Source of the DNA: Companilactobacillus farciminis KCTC 3681 = DSM 20184
GTDB taxonomy: Bacteria > Bacillota > Bacilli > Lactobacillales > Lactobacillaceae
Length of the DNA: 64,000 nucleotides
Direction: 5' to 3'
Assembly: GCF_002706745.1 (NCBI RefSeq)
Contig: NZ_CP017702.1
Coordinates: forward strand, 1,674,001-1,738,000
The notes under the pieces were generated by a model. The model made no database searches and had not been told where the DNA came from. It saw nothing but the letters and a program-made list of their open reading frames with translations. Shown here piece after piece: positions 31,615 through 39,837 of this stretch. Both the position numbers and the translations under genes were made by a program. Within the stretch, counting starts at the first letter, position 1; every line of letters starts with the position of its first letter.

Positions 31615-32844
31615 GTGCAATATAGTACAGGTGATAAAGAAGTATTCGATCTAATTAATAAGGAAGAACAACGACAAAATAGAAATATTGAGTTGATTGC
31701 TTCTGAAAATATCGTTTCTGACAACGTTAGAAAAGCTCAAGGATCAGTTTTGACTAACAAATATGCTGAAGGTTATCCTGGGCACCGCTACTATGGTGGT
31801 TGTGAATATATCGATGGTATCGAACAAATCGCAATCGACCGTGCTAAGAAACTTTTCAATGCCGAATACGTTAATGTTCAACCACATTCAGGTTCACAAG
31901 CCAATGCTGCTGCTTATCAAGCTGTTCTAAAACCAGGAGACCGAGTTTTAGGTATGGATCTTAATGCCGGTGGTCATTTAACTCACGGTTCAAAAGTTAA
32001 CTTTTCTGGTAAAATTTATGATTTCTTCTCATATGGCGTTAATGATGAAGGTTTGATCGATTATGACGACGTTCAAAGAATCGCTGAAGAAGTCAAGCCA
32101 CACTTGATTGTTGCTGGTGCTTCTGCATACAGTCGTATCATTGACTTCAAGAAATTCAGAGCAATTGCTGATTCTGTCGGTGCATATTTGATGGTCGATA
32201 TGGCCCACATTGCTGGACTAGTTGCTGTTGGTTTACACCCTACTCCAGTTGGAGTTGCCGATATTGTTACTACTACTACTCACAAAACTTTAAGAGGACC
32301 TCGTGGTGGTATGATCCTTGCCAATGCTGAATTAGGTAAGAAACTTAACTCAGCTGTCTTCCCAGGTACACAAGGTGGACCACTAGAACACGTCATTGCT
32401 GGTAAGGCCGTTGCTTTTGGCGAAGACCTTCAACCAGAATTCAAGACTTACATGGAACAAGTTGTTAAAAATGCTGCGGCAATGGCTAAAGTCATCGATG
32501 CTGCAGATAACCTTTCTGTCCTAACTGGTGGCACGGATAATCACTTGCTAAATGTTGTTCTAACAGAATGTGACTTGAATGGTATGGAAGTACAAAACTT
32601 ACTAGATTCTATTCACATCACAACTAATAAGGAAGCTATTCCAAACGACCCATTGCCTCCAAAATATACTTCCGGTTTACGTCTAGGCTCTCCTGCTGTT
32701 ACTTCAAGAGGTTTTGACGAAAAAGACTGTGACGAAGTAGCTCACATCATCGTTGACGCTATCAAATATCACGACAATCCTGAAAAATTACAAGAATTAG
32801 ATGCACGTACTAAAGCATTGACTGACAAGCATCCTATCAAATAA
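31615..32844 (+). CDS. glyA: Serine hydroxymethyltransferase
   Basis: PLP enzyme interconverting serine and glycine with tetrahydrofolate, the main source of one-carbon units. The start is the GTG at 31615, nine bases after AGGAG; the ATG at 31606 sits against the ribosome site and is rejected. This gives 409 residues, starting [12 protein letters not shown]. The Schiff-base Lys lies in [17 protein letters not shown], and the N-terminal family segments [12 protein letters not shown] and [15 protein letters not shown] are intact. It lies 19 bases after the nuclease gene and may be co-transcribed with it. Confidence 0.97.
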   Translation: MQYSTGDKEVFDLINKEEQRQNRNIELIASENIVSDNVRKAQGSVLTNKYAEGYPGHRYYGGCEYIDGIEQIAIDRAKKLFNAEYVNVQPHSGSQANAAAYQAVLKPGDRVLGMDLNAGGHLTHGSKVNFSGKIYDFFSYGVNDEGLIDYDDVQRIAEEVKPHLIVAGASAYSRIIDFKKFRAIADSVGAYLMVDMAHIAGLVAVGLHPTPVGVADIVTTTTHKTLRGPRGGMILANAELGKKLNSAVFPGTQGGPLEHVIAGKAVAFGEDLQPEFKTYMEQVVKNAAAMAKVIDAADNLSVLTGGTDNHLLNVVLTECDLNGMEVQNLLDSIHITTNKEAIPNDPLPPKYTSGLRLGSPAVTSRGFDEKDCDEVAHIIVDAIKYHDNPEKLQELDARTKALTDKHPIK

Positions 32845-32855
32845 TAATCACTCAA

Positions 32856-32881
32856 GCAGAGCTTAGGCTCTGTTTTTTTTG
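32856..32881 (+). terminator. Terminator after glyA
   Basis: A CAGAGC / GCTCTG stem with a TTAG loop followed by eight T. Confidence 0.9.
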
Positions 32882-32928
32882 TTGACTTTTTTCTCAAAGG
32901 TCATTATTATAAGTTTAAACATTTAAAC
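32882..32928 (+). promoter_or_regulatory. arsR-like gene promoter with operator
   Basis: TTGACT (32882-32887) and TATTAT (32905-32910) are 17 bases apart. Two bases downstream of the -10 box lies GTTTAAACATTTAAAC (32913-32928). The exact reverse complement of this 16-mer stands before the next gene at 33284-33299, so I read it as the operator of the encoded ArsR protein, placed over the transcription start for autorepression. Confidence 0.78.
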
Positions 32929-32949
32929 GTATTGCAAAGGAGGAATATC

Positions 32950-33258
32950 ATGGCCGAAGAAACTATGAATCTTTTTAAAAAAGGTATGCCGATTTTTTCA
33001 ATTTTTCAAGATGAGAATCGTCAAAAAATTATTTTACTATTATGTAAAGACAAAGAATTAACTGTCAATCAAATTACCGATCAACTGAATTTATCACGTC
33101 CAGCTGTCTCACACCATCTCAAATTGATGCTAGATGCTAAAGTTATCGCAGTAAACAAAGTTGGTAAAGAACGATTTTACCGTGTTTCACTAGATGAAAC
33201 TGTACAATTATTGAAAGATTTGACCGTTTCCCTCGAAAAAAGTATTTCATCTAAATAA
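32950..33258 (+). CDS. ArsR-family transcriptional repressor
   Basis: A 102-residue winged-helix regulator starting at the ATG at 32950, eight bases after GGAGG. The recognition region is TVNQITDQLNLSRPAVSHHLKLMLDAKVIAV, followed by the wing GKERFYRVS. The ELCVCDL metal site of classical ArsR/SmtB proteins is absent. One Cys (Cys32) remains, so metal sensing is unlikely and thiol chemistry is possible. It lies upstream of a flavin oxidoreductase and a DJ-1-like gene that share its operator. Confidence 0.9.
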   Translation: MAEETMNLFKKGMPIFSIFQDENRQKIILLLCKDKELTVNQITDQLNLSRPAVSHHLKLMLDAKVIAVNKVGKERFYRVSLDETVQLLKDLTVSLEKSISSK

Positions 33259-33283
33259 GATGGAATTTATTTTTACTCATTAT

Positions 33284-33299
33284 GTTTAAATGTTTAAAC
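33284..33299 (+). promoter_or_regulatory. Second operator of the ArsR regulator
   Basis: GTTTAAATGTTTAAAC is the exact reverse complement of the 16-mer in front of the arsR-like gene. It lies 19 bases before the flavin oxidoreductase start codon. The core promoter here is not clear. Confidence 0.75.
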
Positions 33300-33318
33300 G
33301 TATAATCAGGAGAATACT

Positions 33319-34533
33319 ATGACTACTATTTTTGAACCTCTAACTTTAAAAACTAATACTACAATTAAAAACCGCTTCGTTAAGGCTGCTCTGAGTGAAA
33401 CTTTAGGCAATAAAAACTACCAACCAACAGAACAACTCATTTCACTTTATCAAGCATGGGCTAATGGTGGGACTGGCCTACTCATTACAGGAAACGTGAT
33501 GGTTGATCCAAACGCTCGCGGTGAATTTGGAAATATCGTCATCGACCGCAATCAAAATTTTGAGCTGCTAAAAAAATGGGCTCAAGCTGGAACTACCAAT
33601 GATACTAAAATCTTTATGCAATTAAATCATCCTGGTAAACAATCTCCCAAGACTATCACAAAACAACCCGTCGCCCCCAGTGCTGTTCCTATGACTGGTT
33701 CAAATAGTTTTGCTTTCAATTCACCTCGCGCTTTAACTCACACAGAAATACAGCAAATCATCGCTAAATTTGTCGATGCCGCAGTCATTGCTCAAAAAAC
33801 TGGCTTTTCAGGAGTAGAAATTCACGCCGCTCACGGTTATTTACTCAATCAGTTCCTCTCACCACATGACAATCAAAGAACTGACGAATACGGTGGTTCT
33901 TTAGAAAATCGCATGCGCATTGTGACAGAAATCTATCAGGGCATTCGTGAAAAAGTAGGTAATGACTTCCCGATTGCTTTAAAAATTAATTCTTCAGATT
34001 TTCGTCCTGATGGTTTTTCTGAAGAGGACTCACTCAAAGTAATTCAAAAAATGGATCAAATGGGTATCGACTTGATAGAAATATCTGGTGGTAACTACGA
34101 GAATCCGAAAATGCAGGGAATTGGCAAAGGTGCTTTCTTCATCGATTATGCCAAAAAGGTCAAACAAACTATCAAGACTCCTATCATTGTTACTGGTGGT
34201 TTTAACACTGCTAATGGTATGGAATCGGCTATTAAAAATGATGAGACTGATTTTGTCGGACTCGCTCGTCCATTAGTTATGGTTCCAGACTTGCCCAAAC
34301 AACTCAAATGGGGTAATTTTACTTCTGTAAAGTTAAATCATCTAACTACTGGTTCAAAAAAATTGGATAAAAAAGTTGGTTCTTTGATTGGATTGAGCTT
34401 TTATCAACAACAAATGTTGCGAATTGCTGAAGACAAAAAAGTTCAACCTACCACAAATGCTTGGGGAGCCTTATTATTTTCTCTTAAGCACCAAGGAATA
34501 TCTGCTTTAATGCCACAACGGAGTAAGGAGTAA
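33319..34533 (+). CDS. NADH-dependent flavin oxidoreductase (old yellow enzyme family)
   Basis: A 404-residue FMN protein reducing activated double bonds or related electrophiles. Family features are the N-terminal phosphate and substrate segments (IKNRFVKAALSE), the catalytic region GFSGVEIHAAHGYLLNQFLSPHDNQRTDEYGGS, and the FMN-phosphate end PIIVTGGFNTANG...DFVGLARPLVMVPDLPKQL. AGGAG precedes the ATG. It is followed after three bases by the DJ-1-like gene. Control by the ArsR-type regulator is inferred from the matching operators. Confidence 0.93.
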   Translation: MTTIFEPLTLKTNTTIKNRFVKAALSETLGNKNYQPTEQLISLYQAWANGGTGLLITGNVMVDPNARGEFGNIVIDRNQNFELLKKWAQAGTTNDTKIFMQLNHPGKQSPKTITKQPVAPSAVPMTGSNSFAFNSPRALTHTEIQQIIAKFVDAAVIAQKTGFSGVEIHAAHGYLLNQFLSPHDNQRTDEYGGSLENRMRIVTEIYQGIREKVGNDFPIALKINSSDFRPDGFSEEDSLKVIQKMDQMGIDLIEISGGNYENPKMQGIGKGAFFIDYAKKVKQTIKTPIIVTGGFNTANGMESAIKNDETDFVGLARPLVMVPDLPKQLKWGNFTSVKLNHLTTGSKKLDKKVGSLIGLSFYQQQMLRIAEDKKVQPTTNAWGALLFSLKHQGISALMPQRSKE

Positions 34534-34536
34534 TTT

Positions 34537-35214
34537 ATGAAAAAAATCTTAGTCGTTTTAACAAATACAATTAAATATTTAGGCACGCAACAAGCTACTG
34601 GACTTTGGCTAGGCGAAGCTACCGAATTTGTCGACGAAGTTACCAAAGTAGGTTTTTCAGTTGATTACGTCAGTCCCAAAGGTGGTTTCGTTCCCTTAGA
34701 TCCTCGTAGTTTCAAATACACTGACAAATCCACCATGGACATTTATAGCAGTCCTGATTTTCAACAGCGAGCTTTAACCAATTCATTAAAACCTGAAGAA
34801 ATCAATCCCAAAGATTATCTAGCTATTTATTACACTGGCGGTCACGGTGTGATGTGGGACTTCCCTACCAATCAAAAATTACAACAAATCACTAATGACA
34901 TTTATCAACAAGGCGGCTTCGTAACTTCAGTCTGTCATGGCATCGCTGGATTACTAAACGTCAAAGATGATTCCGGTAATTATTTGATTACTGGCAAAAA
35001 GATCACCGGTTTTACGACTACCGAAGAAATTCTTGCTGGTAAAAGAAAAGTCGTTCCTTTTTTGAATGAGGATGTTGCTAAATTACACGGCGCTGATTTT
35101 CAAAAGAAACGAGCTTATAAAGAATTTGCCATTCAAGATGGACAATTGATCACTGGTCAAAATCCATTTTCAGCACGTGCGGTGGCTAAGTTGTTAATCA
35201 AAAATAAGAATTGA
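34537..35214 (+). CDS. DJ-1/PfpI superfamily protein (class I Hsp31-like)
   Basis: A 225-residue protein. The nucleophile elbow is FVTSVCHGIAGLL (Cys133-His134), with YYTGGHGVMWDFP upstream and the conserved acid Glu29 in LGEATEFVDEV. This is the arrangement of Hsp31/YhbO-type glyoxalase III or deglycase-like proteins. AAGGAG precedes the ATG, three bases after the oxidoreductase. Shared control suggests a response to reactive carbonyls, which is inference. Confidence 0.9.
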   Translation: MKKILVVLTNTIKYLGTQQATGLWLGEATEFVDEVTKVGFSVDYVSPKGGFVPLDPRSFKYTDKSTMDIYSSPDFQQRALTNSLKPEEINPKDYLAIYYTGGHGVMWDFPTNQKLQQITNDIYQQGGFVTSVCHGIAGLLNVKDDSGNYLITGKKITGFTTTEEILAGKRKVVPFLNEDVAKLHGADFQKKRAYKEFAIQDGQLITGQNPFSARAVAKLLIKNKN

Positions 35215-35226
35215 GTGTATACAAAA

Positions 35227-35275
35227 AAGATTCCCTACTGATTTAGAAAAATCAAAAGGGAATCTTTTTTTCATA
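35227..35275 (+). terminator. Bidirectional terminator between the DJ-1 gene and the SLAP operon
   Basis: AAAAAAGATTCCCT pairs with AGGGAATCTTTTTT, giving T runs on both strands between convergent genes. Confidence 0.9.
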
Positions 35276-35286
35276 ATTATTGAATA

Positions 35287-36120
35287 TTAAAATGCAGCAT
35301 ATTGTGTATCACTTATGCTGATCCATTCATCAGTTGCAACACGATACATTATTTGACCATTAATTGTAGCCATACGATCAGTGTACCAGCCAGTATGAGC
35401 AGCTAAAGCACGATTAGTTACCTTCTTACCAGTTGATGTATAAAGACTAGATACTTTATTTGTATCTATTTGACCTTCTCTTGGTGTTACTTCAATACCG
35501 TCTGTCTTTTTAACCCATTCATTAGTGGCAACACGATAATAAGTTGTACCATTAATATCCATCTGTCTATCGATTTGCCAAGCTGATGCTTTTGGCAAAG
35601 TTATCGCAGTGACATTTCCATTATCATCATAAGTTTGTGCATCAATTGATGGTGAGAATACCAATGACAAACTTGTTCCTGGTGTATTAGATGGTGTCGT
35701 TGCATTATTTGTTAAATCATAAAACGGAAAGGTAAATAAAATGACCTCACTTGCATCTTCTGACAAATAAAGTTCATACATACCAGAACCATGGTCAGTA
35801 CTTGGTGTATAGTTGGGGATTTCAGGATAATCAAAATAACGACTTTCCCCAGGTGTCAATGTAACATTACTAACATTAATACTCGAGGCCTTACCATCCA
35901 ATACAGCTGGAACTGAACCAGTAAAGTTATATGTTCCATCCTCATTCGAAGTTATATCTCCTGTTACTTTTGCAGCATTTACTTGATTCAACACGTCACC
36001 ACTAACTGTAGTTGCCTCTGCCGTTACCTCAGTACTAGCATTAATCACTGGTGCAGCAATTGGTGCAACAGCTAACAAAGCGGCTGCTGTAATTCCCATA
36101 TATTTAGCAAATTTTTTCAT
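35287..36120 (-). CDS. Secreted SLAP-domain protein, third gene of the triad
   Basis: This 277-residue exported protein has a signal peptide (MKKFAKYMGITAAALLAVAPIAAPVINA). A unique domain (about 35-175) contains LTPGESRYFDYPEIPNYTPS. Two C-terminal SLAP-like repeats follow, each near 55 residues: TYDDNGNVTAITLP...NGTTYYRVATNEWVK and LYTSTGKKVTNRAL...NGQIMYRVATDEWIS. SLAP repeats (PF03217) bind the cell wall non-covalently in lactobacilli. The ATG at 36120 follows GAAGGA. It begins 31 bases after its neighbour and ends at a terminator. The function of the unique domain is unknown. Confidence 0.88.
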   Translation of the reverse strand: MKKFAKYMGITAAALLAVAPIAAPVINASTEVTAEATTVSGDVLNQVNAAKVTGDITSNEDGTYNFTGSVPAVLDGKASSINVSNVTLTPGESRYFDYPEIPNYTPSTDHGSGMYELYLSEDASEVILFTFPFYDLTNNATTPSNTPGTSLSLVFSPSIDAQTYDDNGNVTAITLPKASAWQIDRQMDINGTTYYRVATNEWVKKTDGIEVTPREGQIDTNKVSSLYTSTGKKVTNRALAAHTGWYTDRMATINGQIMYRVATDEWISISDTQYAAF

Positions 36121-36151
36121 AATAAATCCTTCCCTCATTAACATTTTTTAA

Positions 36152-37138
36152 TTATTTAATATCGTCTGCCATAACCCATTCGTCTGTTGCAACACGATAC
36201 ATTGTTTGACCATTAATTGTAGCCATTCGATCTGAATACCAAGGGGTATTTTTGGCTAAAGCTCTATTAGTTACTTTTTTACCCTGTGAAGTATAAAGTG
36301 AAGCTTGCTTATTAGTATTTACAGTAGTCTCATTTAGAGTTACAGCTAATCCATCATCTTTTTTTACCCATTCATTATTAGCTACACGATAAAAAATAGT
36401 TCCATTAATATTCATTTGTCTATCTACATTCCAAACAGAAGTTTTTGGCAAAGTGATTGTTGTGGCTTTTCCATTATCGTCATAAACAGTTGAATTTACT
36501 GAGGATTCAAATAATTCTGAGATTCCAGTTCCTGGAGCCTTGACATTTGAAGTTTCTGATTTAGCAGGATTTATAACAACATCTTTTGTTCCTAATACGG
36601 GTTCATTGATAAAACTATCCCATGAATATGCCTCTGCTGGTTGAGTATGTCTTAAACTCAAATGAAATGTCACAGATTTACCTTCCGATAATAATTCATT
36701 AGCTTGATCTTTGATTAAATTACCAGAAACACTATTATCGGTAGCCGTTGCGGTAATAATCACCCCATATTGATAATTATTAAAGAAAGTGTCATCTCCG
36801 TTACTATTATCATTAAAATGTTTAAAGAAACTGTCCCCTGAATTTACTATCATTGATTCCTCAGGAGTTAAATCACTGGCATACATGAAAAATAATCCAT
36901 CCGATCCGAATACATAATACGTTCCTATTTCCTCATTTGTTATTAATGAACTATTTTTTGTTAAGTTAATCGTACTTTTGATTTCGCCTAACCATTTATT
37001 AACATCTGATTGATTAACATCATTTGTATCAGCCTGGACAACGGTTTCCGTAGTTGAATTAATAACTGGTGCGGCAATCGGTGCTGTTGCTAAAAGCATT
37101 GCAGAAGTAATACCTAAGTATTTAATTTTTTTATTCAT
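36152..37138 (-). CDS. Secreted SLAP-domain protein, second gene of the triad
   Basis: This 328-residue exported protein starts at the ATG at 37138, which follows GGGGGAAATT. A signal peptide (MNKKIKYLGITSAMLLATAPIAAPVIN) is followed by a unique domain (about 38-215) with LTPEESMIVNSGDSFFKHF. Two SLAP-like repeats (about 215-328) contain NGTIFYRVANNEWVK and NGQTMYRVATDEWVM. Its unique domain shares little with those of its neighbours apart from the LTPEES/LTPGES segment. The preceding gene ends 34 bases upstream. Confidence 0.88.
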   Translation of the reverse strand: MNKKIKYLGITSAMLLATAPIAAPVINSTTETVVQADTNDVNQSDVNKWLGEIKSTINLTKNSSLITNEEIGTYYVFGSDGLFFMYASDLTPEESMIVNSGDSFFKHFNDNSNGDDTFFNNYQYGVIITATATDNSVSGNLIKDQANELLSEGKSVTFHLSLRHTQPAEAYSWDSFINEPVLGTKDVVINPAKSETSNVKAPGTGISELFESSVNSTVYDDNGKATTITLPKTSVWNVDRQMNINGTIFYRVANNEWVKKDDGLAVTLNETTVNTNKQASLYTSQGKKVTNRALAKNTPWYSDRMATINGQTMYRVATDEWVMADDIK

Positions 37139-37172
37139 AATAATAAATTTCCCCCAAAATAAATTTTTATTG

Positions 37173-37949
37173 TTAATAAGGATGTACCCATTCATTAGTA
37201 GCAACTCTATAATATGTAACACCATTAATTGTTGCGTATCTATCCGAATACCATTTAGTGTATGCTCCTAAAGCACGATTCGTGATTTTTTTACCTTTAA
37301 TAGTATACAAATCCGTCAATTTAACAGTATCAACAATATTGTCTCTTATATGAATTTCTAGTCCATCACTACCTTTAAGCCATTCATTACCACCAACATG
37401 GTAATATGTAATACCATTAATAGTCATTTCTTTATCAACGCTCCAAGATGAAGCTCCCGGTAAAGTTGTGGACGTTGCCATCCCATTGTTATCGTAAACT
37501 GCTGAATCATCAAAAAGTTCAAAAGTTAAAGCAACTGAACTTGCCGGAGCCTGAATAGAAGTAACACTACTTGCATCATTTTTCGTATAATAAAGATTTG
37601 TTAATAGCGAATATCCTGTCGGCGTTCTTAGAAATGAAACCTTATTGTAGTTGGGAACATAACCATCCAATACAGGCGCATCAACGGTAGAAATTTCCCC
37701 AATCTTATCCGCATAAACCAAACTTTTTGTTCCAACTTTAACTTCATTATTCCCGGCCTTAGCATAAAAATATAAATAAGCCGGACCATTATTAGCTACG
37801 TCAATATTAAAATCACCATAACTCTTCACATTATTATCTGCGGCTTCAACGGTCATTTCAGACTCAGTATTAATGGTTGGCATCGCTATTGGTCCAACGG
37901 CTAATAAAGTTAAAACCGTAATCCCCATGTATTTAGCGAATTTTTTCAT
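37173..37949 (-). CDS. Secreted SLAP-domain protein, first gene of the triad
   Basis: This is a 258-residue exported protein with signal peptide MKKFAKYMGITVLTLLAVGPIAMPTIN. Its unique domain (about 35-145) contains LDGYVPNYNKVSFLRTPTGYS. Two SLAP-like repeats follow, with NGITYYHVGGNEWLK and NGVTYYRVATNEWVH. I choose the ATG at 37949 (GGGAGG eleven bases upstream) because the signal peptide then matches the neighbours. An ATG at 37988 in the same frame, five bases after GGAGGT, would add 13 residues, and the 7-bp inverted repeat GTAACAT / ATGTTAC lies between the two sites. It heads the operon. Confidence 0.87.
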   Translation of the reverse strand: MKKFAKYMGITVLTLLAVGPIAMPTINTESEMTVEAADNNVKSYGDFNIDVANNGPAYLYFYAKAGNNEVKVGTKSLVYADKIGEISTVDAPVLDGYVPNYNKVSFLRTPTGYSLLTNLYYTKNDASSVTSIQAPASSVALTFELFDDSAVYDNNGMATSTTLPGASSWSVDKEMTINGITYYHVGGNEWLKGSDGLEIHIRDNIVDTVKLTDLYTIKGKKITNRALGAYTKWYSDRYATINGVTYYRVATNEWVHPY

Positions 37950-38073
37950 AATAAGTTCTTCCTCCCTGTAACATTTAATTACATTCATATGTTACCTCCA
38001 AGGGGTGTCACCATATGGCATTCTGCGAGCGTTAACAAAAGTTTTTTGAAAAAAGTTTAAATAATTTTGATTT

Positions 38074-38229
38074 CCCCATAACACACTCTAAGCGGCTTAG
38101 CCACACAATGGAATACGGAAGCTAAAGCTTCCCCATAACACACTCTAAGCGGCTTAGCCGCACAATGGAATACGGAAGCTAAAGCTTCCCCATAACACAC
38201 TCTAAGCGGCTTAGCCGCAAAGAGTGTGT
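38074..38229. repeat. 57-bp tandem repeat, two full and one partial copy
   Basis: Units begin at 38074, 38131 and 38188. Units 1 and 2 differ at one base, and unit 3 follows the pattern for 31 bases. Each unit holds two hairpins: GCGGC-TTA-GCCGC (weakened to GCCAC in unit 1) and GGAAGC-TAAA-GCTTCC. The array ends in AGAGTGTGT, complementary to the ACACACTCT inside each unit. It lies between the permease terminator and the SLAP operon. There are no spacers, so it is not a CRISPR array. Confidence 0.85.
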
Positions 38230-38268
38230 AAAAAAAATAGACCTTATCAAAATTGATAAGATCTATTA
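38230..38268 (-). terminator. Terminator of the peptidase-permease operon
   Basis: On the minus strand AGATCTTATC-AATTTT-GATAAGGTCT is followed by ATTTTTTTT, directly behind the permease stop. Confidence 0.88.
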
Positions 38269-38272
38269 ATAA

Positions 38273-39799
38273 CTAATCTTCTGTATCCATAGAAAGGTTA
38301 GCTTTTTTAACTTTATGTTCATAACGATAATAAAGTGTAAATCCAGTTAATCCGAAGACTACTGGGCCAAGAACGGTCCAAAGAGCATCAGTATAAGCAC
38401 CTTCCATTAATGGTTGTAGCAATGTAAAGATAATTGCAAATGCCAATACTAAGAAGACGATTATCGAAACTGTCCACATAGCTTTCTTATTCTTATAGAA
38501 CAAGTATGGCTTTTCGATGTCTTTGTTCATGTTAAAGAATGGATATGCTCCTACTAAGAACAAGTATGGAACAGTCGTTGAAACGTTAGCCATCAATGTC
38601 AAAACATTGTATAGAGCTTTGGCGTTTTTGCCACCCATATCGACAATTAAGATCAATACGATAACAACGATTGCTTGCATCCACATTGCATAAGCAGGCA
38701 TACCATGTTTGTTTAATTTAGTAACTTTTTCAGGCCAAAAGTCTTTTGGTGTACCCAAAACGAATGATTTCAATGGTGAATAAATCAACACGAAGAAGGA
38801 ACCCATGTAAAGGATAAACATATCAAAACCAGTGAAACGTGCGAGCCATTCACCTAAAGTAATAGCTGCTGCACTGCCCATTCCGGTATGAATTCCAAAT
38901 TGATAACCAAGGTTACTCATCATAACATAGGTAATATTTCCTAAGTTAACGTCCCCTTTGGCAATAACTGAATTCCAGTTGGCACTCATAGCCCAAAAGA
39001 GAATTGTTAGTGAATAAAGTACTGTGATAACAATAGCCGAAATCAAAACACCACGTGGAAAATCACGCTTAGGATTCTTCATACTATCAGTAACACCACC
39101 GACAGATTCCATACCACCGTAAGCAAAGATTGCATAAACGATGAAGGAAACCATCCCTAGTGGTGAAGCGAAAGCTGGATTTGCCGAATGGATAAAGGTA
39201 TCTAAGCCTTGAATTGGTTCAGCTGTGTGAAAGCCTGACATGAATAGAACTGCCAAACTTAACACGAAGAAGATAACTTGCAAGAGAATCATCATAATAC
39301 CACCAAAGTTTGAAACCTTAGTGATTTTTTCAATACCTTGTGAAGCTGTGAATGTAACAAAGATAATCCACAAAACAGCTAAAACACCAATAACTTGTGT
39401 AGCACTTAAACCAAACATTCCCCAAGTTTGGGTTGTATCGTGTCCAGCAAAGGTCGTAGACAATGGAATCCAAACTTTTGAAGAAGTGGAGACTAGCCAA
39501 ACTTCCCATGAAGCTAGCCACATGAAGGTACCGATAAAGGCCCATTTAGGTCCAACGGCCCCATCGATCCAAGAATAAATTCCACCTTTTGCTTCATTAA
39601 AAGCGGAACCATACTCTGCCATCATAAATCCTACTGGAAGGAAGAAGAAGACAGCGGCAAAAACATACCAAACGATACTTGCTAATCCCATCTGCTCATA
39701 CGCAACAGTTGTATTAGCGAATCCAAAAATAGCCGTGAAAATCATCATTATCAAACTAAATAACGTGATTGTTTTCTTCGGCGAATTACCATCATTCAT
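38273..39799 (-). CDS. APC-family amino acid permease (YjeM-like)
   Basis: A 508-residue membrane protein with about twelve hydrophobic helices. The helix-1 region TLFSLIMMIFTAIFGFANTTVAYEQMG and the helix-6 segment VYAIFAYGGMESVGGVTDSMKNPKRDFPRG fit the glutamate/GABA-antiporter-related YjeM group of the APC superfamily. The exact substrate cannot be read. GAGGGG precedes the ATG. It is the last gene of an operon with a C69 dipeptidase, 38 bases downstream of it, which suggests uptake or exchange of amino acids tied to peptide breakdown. Confidence 0.88.
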   Translation of the reverse strand: MNDGNSPKKTITLFSLIMMIFTAIFGFANTTVAYEQMGLASIVWYVFAAVFFFLPVGFMMAEYGSAFNEAKGGIYSWIDGAVGPKWAFIGTFMWLASWEVWLVSTSSKVWIPLSTTFAGHDTTQTWGMFGLSATQVIGVLAVLWIIFVTFTASQGIEKITKVSNFGGIMMILLQVIFFVLSLAVLFMSGFHTAEPIQGLDTFIHSANPAFASPLGMVSFIVYAIFAYGGMESVGGVTDSMKNPKRDFPRGVLISAIVITVLYSLTILFWAMSANWNSVIAKGDVNLGNITYVMMSNLGYQFGIHTGMGSAAAITLGEWLARFTGFDMFILYMGSFFVLIYSPLKSFVLGTPKDFWPEKVTKLNKHGMPAYAMWMQAIVVIVLILIVDMGGKNAKALYNVLTLMANVSTTVPYLFLVGAYPFFNMNKDIEKPYLFYKNKKAMWTVSIIVFLVLAFAIIFTLLQPLMEGAYTDALWTVLGPVVFGLTGFTLYYRYEHKVKKANLSMDTED

Positions 39800-39837
39800 T
39801 TTTAAAACCCCTCATTTAATTTTCAATGTACAAATTT

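Noticed and set aside
38024..38037. CcpA box upstream of the SLAP operon
   Set aside because: TGCGAGCGTTAACA has a good right half but two mismatches in the left half; too weak to claim.
38074..38229. CRISPR array
   Set aside because: The 57-bp units are contiguous without unique spacers, and no cas gene is present in the window.
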